This document shows, piece after piece, positions 55,961 through 64,000 of a stretch of 64,000 nt of DNA. How positions within the stretch are numbered: the stretch's first letter is position 1; each line of letters opens with the position of its first letter. The stretch comes from Euborellia annulipes (taxonomy: Eukaryota > Arthropoda > Insecta > Dermaptera > Anisolabididae), in NCBI GenBank assembly GCA_023213315.1, contig JAKCPI010001564.1:79577-143576 (forward strand), written 5' to 3'. Under the pieces are notes generated by a model that saw nothing but the letters and a program-made list of their open reading frames with translations, did no database searches and was not told the DNA's origin. A program made the position numbers and the translations under genes.

Positions 55961-55984
55961 TTCAATGATTGAAGGCAAAGTTTA

Positions 55985-56665
55985 GAAAAAAATGTCTAAT
56001 TGGGATATGAAGTAACAAATGCGACAAAAAATCTTGTGTGACAGGTCTCTCAGAACACAACTTTTTTTTACCTTAGGTAATTGAAAGCTATGTTATTTTT
56101 TTTTTATCTAAATGGGTTTTTGGCGAGGCGTGAGGGCACCGGGGCTTCTCAAAGATAAATTTTAATAAATTTTTTTTTATCTAAAATTTTGAGGTTTTTG
56201 TCGAGCCCTGAGGGCCCCGGGGCCTCTCAAAGACAAATTTCCATTAATTTTTTTTTTATCTAAATTTTTCTGTTTTCACCAGAGCCCTGAGAGCCCCGGG
56301 GCCCCTCATAGACAAATTTATAATTTTTTTAATCTAATTGGGGTTGGAGCCGACGGCCCTCAAAGACATATTTATGAATTTTAATCTAAATTTTTAAGAA
56401 TGAATTTTGAGAAAAACGGAAACAACTGAAAAAGAACATCAGTAAAGTACTAGTACTCTTTGCACAATTTTGTTCAAAAGCTTCGAGTTATGTGCCAGGG
56501 GGTACCTAACTTAAATATAAAATTTCCAACTCCTAGCTCTTTTTGTTCTTGAGATATTTTGTACATTTTGCGTGATCCATTTTTTTTTAGACTTAAAACG
56601 TGTATTTCCACCAAAATTTCGACATCGAATTTTTGATATGAATTCAATTCTATAAATCTTAATTA
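55985..56665 (-). repeat. Family A fragments around a hAT-like array remnant
   Basis: 56020-56100 carries a degraded ATCTTGTGTGACAGG hairpin half. 56110-56360 carries four degraded GAGGGCCCCGGGGCCTCTCA units. 56400-56665 carries AAAGTACTAGTACTCTTTGC and ATCGAATTTTTGATATGAAT of family A. Confidence 0.65.
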
Positions 56666-57689
56666 GGTAAACGTATTCACGCCAGATGTTCACCGCCAAA
56701 ATACAAAAAAATTTAATCTTTCACAATTTTAACATTTTTTTATTTACTTTACTGAGGCAGAAATTAATTTAATTTTAGAATAATATATTAGCCTATACTC
56801 AAAATATAATTAGCAATAATTTATTCCGTTAGAATAGCTTTCTTTTGCTATATTGAGTCTGACCTATAGCGATCTAAAAAGGCAAAGGCTAATGGGAAAT
56901 AAACGACAGACGATGACATTCGTTGTTTCTTAAGAAAAGAGGAACGGAAAAGGACTTCCTTATATTTTCTTTGTTAAGGACATAAACAAGTTTTACAGGT
57001 AATTGGTAAATACCTAAGTGCAATCATGATTAGAGCGAGTTATGGAAATTCGTTGGGTATATTCTAGTAGACAGCAAACAAGATCTGATCTGTTGGTTCG
57101 GGTCATGGATAAAACATAAGACGGGTTATTACTTGCTATTTTTTTACCTTTATATAACTCTCACGCTTCTCTTTCTTTTACTCCCATTTTAACGGTATAT
57201 TACTTAATATATAAATAGACAACCATATGTTGACCTGGCAATACAAATAAATTTAGCGGGACGTTCCAAACATTTGATTTGCAAAAAAAAGAACAGGAAA
57301 TAATACCGTAATAGGTAATATAATATTTATTCAATGTGAATATTTCATACAAGGCTGATGTTTATGTATTATTTAAAATAGCTAATTTCTTTTTCTTTTA
57401 CAACATGTCAGTGATCATGTGCTCTTTGTATGGATGAGTTCTCAAGTTTTTTTAAATATACTTGACACGAATATTTAAATTCTTGTTGATATAATATAAT
57501 ATTTCTATATATATTTGAATAGACGGATGGGATGACCTCTGGTGGGAGGGGAGAGTGAGCCAATATGCTGTTTTTCGAAAGAAAAGTATTGAATATGGCT
57601 GCAATACAAACATCCTAGATCTGAAATACTTTGCAAAATTCGCTTTAACGCTTTAGATTTGGATCCAATTGCTCATGTTTTTGAACATT

Positions 57690-58075
57690 TCACCTCTCTA
57701 GACCTTCTGAAGAAATAGTAAGGCTAAAATATTCCTTTTCAGCCCTCCAAATTTAATTCATGGCCCTAAGATTAACGAAAAGGGATGGAAATACCGTACC
57801 GAAAACGGTACGTGGTAGGGGAAAACGGAGGTCATGTAGCAGTTTGTAGTAAAATTAATTGTTGTCTGTTTTGTTTGTTGAAAAAATAAAGTTTGTTTTT
57901 ATTGATGTTTACTAAATAAGCGGTTTACATTTTCTTGTGTCTTAAATTATAGGTCTATTAATAAGTTCCTGTCATTAAGGCGCTATAGTCATATTTGGAT
58001 TAAGGAGATCATTTCTGAAGGAATTATCTCGGGGTTCAAAAAAAATTTCATTTTGCCGAGTAGTGTAATTAATTT
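57690..58075 (-). mobile_element. CACTA-like MITE fragment
   Basis: The minus strand starts CACTACTCGGCAAAATGAAA next to TAA and carries the same CCTTAATCCAAATATGAC, CCGTTTTCGGTACGG and CTTCAGAAGGTCTAGA blocks as 18168-18420. About 110 bp of unrelated sequence interrupts it near 57840-57960. Confidence 0.55.
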
Positions 58076-58084
58076 CTCTTATCT

Positions 58085-58210
58085 GTATGTTAATAAATAA
58101 AGAAAAAGTTTGCATTCATGTCAAAAATTCGATTTTGATGGAATATACTCTTTTTGAGGCCTCCTGAGTCCAAAAGTTGGTTCCGGAAAATTTGTCTGCT
58201 GTGTTCAAAA
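58085..58210 (+). repeat. Family A fragment
   Basis: Short copy with GCATTCATGTCAAAAATTCG and TTTTTGAGGCCTCCTGAGTC. Confidence 0.7.
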
Positions 58211-58999
58211 TAAAGTAAATCTTTTATCAAAGAATCCCATTCAAATTATTTTCTCCATGACAACTTTTATCTATGACGGCATTTAAAAGCCGATTTCGTG
58301 ATCACTTATTAAATGAGTAGATGGAGTCGGTTTGATTGGCGCCTCTTGGGGAGAAGGGGGAGTGTAAACTAGTGTAAAATTTTTTGTGCTCCAGGCGTAA
58401 CATCCTCAGAACAAAATAAAAAAATTTTCGTTGATTTTATATCAAATTTAAGGCCAATATACTGTAATTTAAATAAATTTTATTCCTAAGAGAAAGGAAG
58501 TAGAAATGGCTATTATCCGATCGAAAATATTAACTTATTATTTTTCTCTATTTTTTTTAGTTCGCATCTCTCCATCCTGCTCATCTTGAAGACGCTTCTG
58601 GGGCTACTGAGGTCATCTTGTCATCCTGACTACGCAGGTGTGGAACTATAAAGTCATCTTATACAGGCCAAAGCAACAATATCAACAAATTGTGAGTCAT
58701 TGTTTATTTATAGTAGACTTACCGGTAGATTTGTGCTCTCTTAACTCCGTCTATAGTAAATACATGCGCTAACTTTTTATCCCCCCGATATGTAGAAATA
58801 GTTTAGAGATTGTAGTAGAGACAAGTTTTTGGTATTTTTTTTCTTTCATTGAAACTCAAAAACTAAAACTTGTCATGTTTCATTGGATTCTTGATTCTGA
58901 TCACACTGATTTCGAACAGCTAGAGAAACGAACATAAAGTTTCCTCTTGTGGGGAGTACATACATACCACTTCGATTGAAACGAAATTAATTTAACGAG

Positions 59000-59045
59000 T
59001 CCGCCGCGAAAGCGTGGAGGTCCTGGTTCGACTCTAGGGGCGCAA
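59000..59045 (+). repeat. tRNA 3'-half-like fragment
   Basis: GAGGTCCTGGTTCGACTCTA is B-box-like and is followed by GGGGCGC. No A box or paired acceptor stem is found upstream. Confidence 0.3.
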
Positions 59046-59491
59046 ATTTTGTCCAATCAAACACGAACTTATCTGGCAAATTTGTTATCTTCAAATTAAT
59101 TTAATTTTATTAATAAATATTTAGACCAAAATTTGAAACATCAGCTTTCTCTTAGATTAGGCTTTGATAGTTAGTGAGGGGGATCACTCACTCTCCCTGG
59201 GCGCAAAATTAGCTTAGGTCCTTTATCTAAGCTTCTATGAATGATTTATTCGAATTTGGAAGATGGTCACACTTGGATAATATTTTTTGCATTCTTGAAC
59301 ACTTCAAAAAAAAAATTTTTTTTTCGTTTTCTGATCGTTTTTTTGTGATTTTTAATGCAATTAATGCGAAGAATAAAATTAATTATACGAGAAGCTTTTT
59401 GTTTCTAAGCAGATCTTTAATTATCTACGAGCATATGATTGTGATTTAAAAAATAAATACTGTGTCCTTTGTGGCTGATCAAAAACTTCAA

Positions 59492-60285
59492 GCAGCCAAA
59501 TAAATTTTATATAGCAGCCTGACGTTTCGACCCCTTATCTAGGCCTACTTCGGAGCCAGTCGGCTAGAATAAATGCAATTTCAATGTGTGTCGCTGATAT
59601 TGAAATTTTATTTTATTCCCTTTTCAATAATTTTCTTCGTAAAGGTTTATTTGATCGTTTTTTTTTTGTGATTTTTAACGCGAAGAAAAAAAAAATCGGG
59701 CTTGATACAGAATTCCAATATCAGTGACACACGTTGAAATTTGTAACAGGGGGGATGTATAGCTGTAAACTAGATGTTGAAGAGCGAAAAATCAAGAAGA
59801 AAATGCAGCCAATGTAGTTTCTTTATTGAGATCAGCCCACGGCTAACGTTTCGATCCCAGGTCTAGACCATCATCAGAGCTGGGGCTGTATCAAAAAGGA
59901 TGCCTACCCTTTCACCGAGACGGGAAGGCTTCATGTGCAAGATGCGTCTTATGCACTTTTAATAACAAATTGCTATTATTGCTATTAAAAGTGAATAAGA
60001 CTTATTCTTGCACGTGAAGCCCTCCCGTCTCGGGGAAAGTATATATGCCTTTTTGACATAGCCCCAGCTCTCTGATGGTCCAAACCTATGACCGAAACGT
60101 TGTCAGTGGGATGATCTCAATAAAGAAACTGTAGTGACTGCATTTTCTTGTTTTTTTTTTCTCTCTCATCAACATGGAAATTTCATTTATTCTCTCCAAC
60201 TGGCTCTGAAGATGGTCTAAACAAGGGCCCGAAACATCAGCCTGGTAGTGCTTTAAAAAGATATATTTAGCTGCTAAAACTCTAG
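59492..60285. repeat. Nested foldbacks with four hairpin modules
   Basis: Modules lie at 59560-59492 and 59877-59805 on the minus strand, and at 60072-60141 and 60205-60274 on the plus strand. The inner pair shares GATCTCAATAAAGAAACT and CTGCATTTTCTT (plus orientation). It encloses an inverted repeat around CCTCCCGTCTCGG / CCGAGACGGGAAGG and GACTTATTCTTGCACGTG. The outer pair is more diverged. Non-coding. Confidence 0.75.
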
Positions 60286-60299
60286 AAGCTTTTTTTTTG

Positions 60300-62400
60300 A
60301 CCCCGCCTCAAAAATAAATTTGTTTAATTCTAATGTGTTTATAATGTACGATGTCGTATGGAAAATGCTTATAATCTATGTAAAATTTTTTTCCTATCTA
60401 AAATCTTTAAACAACCTAAGAAGATAATTTATTTTCAATACCAGTTTTATATAATTGTTTGATATATTTCTGTTAGATTACTGAAGATGTCTAAAAGAAT
60501 CTATTCTATTTTAATTTCATCTCTCACTTGATTGCTTATACATCTTGATAACAAAAAGTAAATTATATTTTTACAAGCTAAAAAAAAAGTCTAAAATAAC
60601 ATTCATGCCAGATCCGACAGCCGTTAATGATAAAAAATATCAAATTTATATATCAATGCGGGACAAACAACAACCCGCATTATACTACATGTATATGTGA
60701 ATTCACATATAGGTCTAACGTTTGAATAAACTGTTAAAAACATCTCTCATCGTTTCTTATTTCCTAGAAGGAGTGTTGTTGATGTTTTTAACACAAACAG
60801 AGGGATATACAGTAATTAAATGAACAGACCAAAGAATTCAAAATGTCGATATTTTGTCGAAGATTTTTTTAAATGCTTCGATTCAATACAAGATGTTGTT
60901 AAAAGAATTCTCTCGATTAGAACCTTACCTGAATTTTTTCGCTTATCGAATATCAACATTTCACAAAAGTGCTTTCCTTTCATCTAACAAAACCTCCAAG
61001 ACTATTGGGAATTAGCCTACTTTAGTGTTAATTAAATTCTTAAAGAGGAAATTTCTAATTATAAAAAAATGTATTCAATAGTTTAGATTTTAAACTACAG
61101 TAAATTTTTATGTTTATTCAAAGGGTTAAAAAAACAAACTTTTTACAGTTCTTAAGTTTTTAAAATCAAAAATTCTTTGAATAAAGACCGAAACTCCTCA
61201 AACTACGCTAATTTTTCGGCAAGGGTGCATTAAGCTTCAATTCTTTGAATAAGCCTAAACATAAAAAAATTCGAAACTTTTTTTTATAATTAAGAATTTG
61301 CTATTTTATAATAAAATCAAAATTAAAGTAATTAATTTTTTATGACAGTTTTTTTAAGGCAGTTTTGTAAAGGTTTTGAAAGTCTCTCGTGAAGACTAGT
61401 TTTTAGATTTCTCGATGACATATTTGAATAGAGAACAATTTTGTTAAATTTGCTTATTGCGGAGCAGTTCCCTTGCTAGTACAGTAGATATTACAAACGA
61501 ATAAAACAATTCTATATGCATACAAAAGTTTTTGTTTTATTTATTTATTTTTTTTAAATTCATTGAGCCGAGTGCCAAAGGCTATTCCCAAAATAAACAA
61601 AAATACCAATGTTTATACAAAAAGATGATTACCAATTAATTAAATGCAATATGAAATGAAAATACATCTAAATGACTATGTTCGGTTGATAACAGAACGA
61701 TTCACACTCATTCCATTTTAAATATATTTTATGTTCTGTTTTTGAAATCATTTTTTTTTATATTAAAATTTCTCTAAAGATTGTTTAATAATTGAATTTC
61801 AAAGTAAATATGAATATTTGGTAGGGGAATGACCATAATTACGTGCAAGCTTTTGAAAGGTGTTGTTTTATGGCTTATTATCGAATTTTGAACGCTCACA
61901 TTGATAGCTTACGAAAACTTATAGACCTAAAAATTTTGAAACGATTCTTACATTATTAAAAAAAGCAATTTGAGTCAGATGATTGTCCAAACCCCATGAC
62001 CGAAACGTTATTTTGAGAGTTTAAAAAAATATATTGCCTACAAACTTCTTTTGTTTTGTTCTTCATCTTATTTATTTATTTAAAAAGAATGTTGGCATTA
62101 GGCCACCAGCCATTTTTTGCCTCCTATATACTTCTTCTTACAATTTGCAATTTAAAATCTGGAGTGGAAATTACACACCACACAACATTTTCACTCATCA
62201 TGTGATATACAAGATTTTTGTCTTGACATTTTTTTTTTTTTAGTGTTTAAATTAATTTAAATTAAATGATTCTGTGAGAGGTCGGCGTGTTCTCGAAATC
62301 TCGAAACATTGACAATAAAAAAATAAATAAAAAATTTTGGTTATTTATTTTATTCCTTTTGCCGAAGTCTGATCTATTAATAGTTCATTACCATTTTTCT
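60300..62400. other. AT-rich stretch, no gene recognised
   Basis: A lone CCCCATGACCGAAACGTTA lies at about 61991-62010, and inverted AATTCTTTGAATAAA motifs lie near 61160-61255. No splice-consistent coding frame was found. Confidence 0.55.
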
Positions 62401-62665
62401 ATTTAAATTTGGTAGAAAAAAATGAGCAATGCAGCTAGTTTTTTTTTTTTTTTTTTAACCAAGACAGACGTTTCGGTCACATTAGACCATTTTCAGGGCC
62501 AGGTTAATGTCTGTCCAAGTTTTATTGGGCAATGTTAATGCCCGGATAAAATATATTTTCAGACATTAACCTGGCCGTGAAGATTCCATATGTGACCGAA
62601 ACGTCTGTCCTGATTTAAATAAAACTAGCTGCATGGCTCATTTTTTTCTACCAAATTAAATATCA
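62400..62665. repeat. Foldback with paired hairpin modules
   Basis: The arms share TTTGGTAGAAAAAAATGAGC and its complement. The minus module is 62496-62431 (CTGAAAATGGTC, loop, GTGACCGAAACGTCTG, spacer, AGCTGCATTGCTC). The plus module is 62577-62632. A second internal inverted repeat, CCTGGCC(C)-TTAATGTCTG, sits between them. Confidence 0.8.
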
Positions 62666-62669
62666 ACAT

Positions 62670-64000
62670 TCAGGTATATACCTCCTTCGTTTAAATTTAT
62701 TGATAATATACTTCTTTCTGCTAACTAATGATAGTTTTTTTTTTTTTATTTTAATGGGTATTATTTTAACAAAGGTGATAAGTATAATTGTTCATAATCT
62801 AGTTTGGTCCTATCTTTTCGGTCAAAGGTTGAAAGGAAAAAACGCAATGTAGTTTGAAATTAATTTTTTTTAAATTTAATATAGACCTATATTTCGAAAG
62901 CACTGGAGGCTCTTTTTCATTAGAGATTTTACTCATTCCTCGAAACAGTTTTACAATTCACAGCCAAGCTAATTTTGCCTTGAATATGTGGATTAATTAT
63001 ACTATTAATTATTATAATCTAGTATTAATATACTAGTTTGATTTTATATATTCGATTAATTTCAATCCCTCTAGTTTCGAAATAAAAATGAATATATGGA
63101 AGATTCTAATTATTGATATAATTACGCCATTTTTAAAAATATTGTTTTAAAGGGTTTCAGGCTTAAAAATGATTATCTATCAGGTTAAAAGAGTTCAGTA
63201 AACTTTTTTAATCTTCGCCTCTCTTTTTTTTTTTATTTTTAATAAAATTAGCATTACGCCACCAGTAACTATTAGAGAATGCTCAACACTGATTTCACCC
63301 ACCCGAGATCTGGCTGCGCCCCCCATTTCTTAAACTTTCTACATTGAAATTAGTGGCCTTTTCCGTAATCCGTAACATAGGCACTAATTAAACTATTATT
63401 TCGTTAACAGAAAAATATATAAAGAGGAGGCAGGCCCCCAAAATTTTCTAAATACCCTCCATATATAATAATGTAGGCAAATAATGGGTCTCTTGAAAAA
63501 AATGTTTGCGTAAAAATTCCTCTCCAAAGGTAAAAATATTTTTCCAGCCGGAAAAAAAAGCTGGTTCCATGGAAGAAAATGTTCCGCAGGCAGCAATAGA
63601 AAAATTTTTCCAGTTCCGCAGGCAGCAAATTTTGCGTCTCTAAAAAAATTTAAATATTTTTCGGACAGGGCCCACATTTAGTTCTGGGGGAAAATTTTTT
63701 TGGGATCAGATATGCTTCACACACATAAGTTCTATAAACCCATAATTAACAAATATTATTCAGTCATATTACAATATTTCAAAGACTCATTAATTTTAAC
63801 TTCTATTAGTAATTATTTTTTTTTTTTTACACAGTCTCCTAGTTGAAATTGACTAAATTTATAAAATCAAATGAATATATTTATTAAATAATCTTTATTT
63901 GCACTCTAAAGATTATACAACGTTATACATATAACTGTACTATTTGATGTAGATGGCTTCGTGTAGAGATCAAGTCGAGCGCCGAACCTCCAATCCATGG
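62670..64000. other. AT-rich right edge with a decayed hAT-like segment
   Basis: 63410-63690 contains TTCCGCAGGCAGCAA repeats and GCAGGCCCCC, related to the interior of the 16486 element but without recognisable ends. No gene is supported up to the edge. Confidence 0.5.

Overview
This is an animal nuclear window, strongly AT-rich, with small exons, GT-AG introns and dense transposon debris. The three recognisable gene families (otopetrin, 2-hydroxyacyl-CoA lyase, VAMP7) together with a nuclear copy of mitochondrial 12S rRNA fit a protostome. The otopetrin sequence looks arthropod-like, and I lean towards a crustacean, but the species is not determined. All exon structures below were read by hand from splice sites and reading-frame continuity.

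Layout. (1) 1-20180, minus strand: most of an otopetrin proton-channel gene. Nine exons are visible and all join in phase, including a 24-nt microexon. The 3' end lies beyond base 1. Its introns hold a 1.45-kb foldback, a tRNA-Arg-like SINE, a 12S rRNA numt, MITEs, a piggyBac-like relic and several copies of an unclassified repeat ('family A'). (2) 20.6-24.1 kb: a TTAA-flanked element with a CACTA-like inverted pair nested inside it. (3) 24165-27872, minus: a complete VAMP7 gene (221 aa). (4) 28-39 kb: repeats, a degenerate coding relic, possible non-coding exons, and a long inverted repeat whose left arm carries a hAT-like element with an 18-copy 60-bp array and a gutted Ty1/copia element. 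The right arm preserves both empty sites. (5) 39289-48459, plus: a complete 11-exon peroxisomal 2-hydroxyacyl-CoA lyase (574 aa, C-terminal SKL), with large repeat-filled introns. (6) 49256-50788, minus: a second, divergent VAMP7 paralogue (230 aa) with a shortened SNARE motif and a new acidic lumenal tail. (7) 51-64 kb: no recognised gene. There is a possible plus-strand promoter and first exon near 53.0-53.3 kb, SINEs, hAT relics and several foldbacks.

How the parts relate. The two VAMP7 genes have the same exon order and phases, lie on the same strand and flank HACL1, so they are a dispersed tandem duplicate in which one copy stayed conventional and the other diverged. The most unusual feature is non-coding. 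A module consisting of a CTGANGA-like box, a short stem-loop, GAAACGTC (or a variant), an A-rich spacer and TTGGCTGC recurs at least a dozen times in both orientations, usually at the outer ends of foldbacks. It resembles the hammerhead-bearing repeats of Penelope-like elements but has an extra base, so its identity is a hypothesis. Target-site duplications and empty sites allow part of the insertion history to be ordered.
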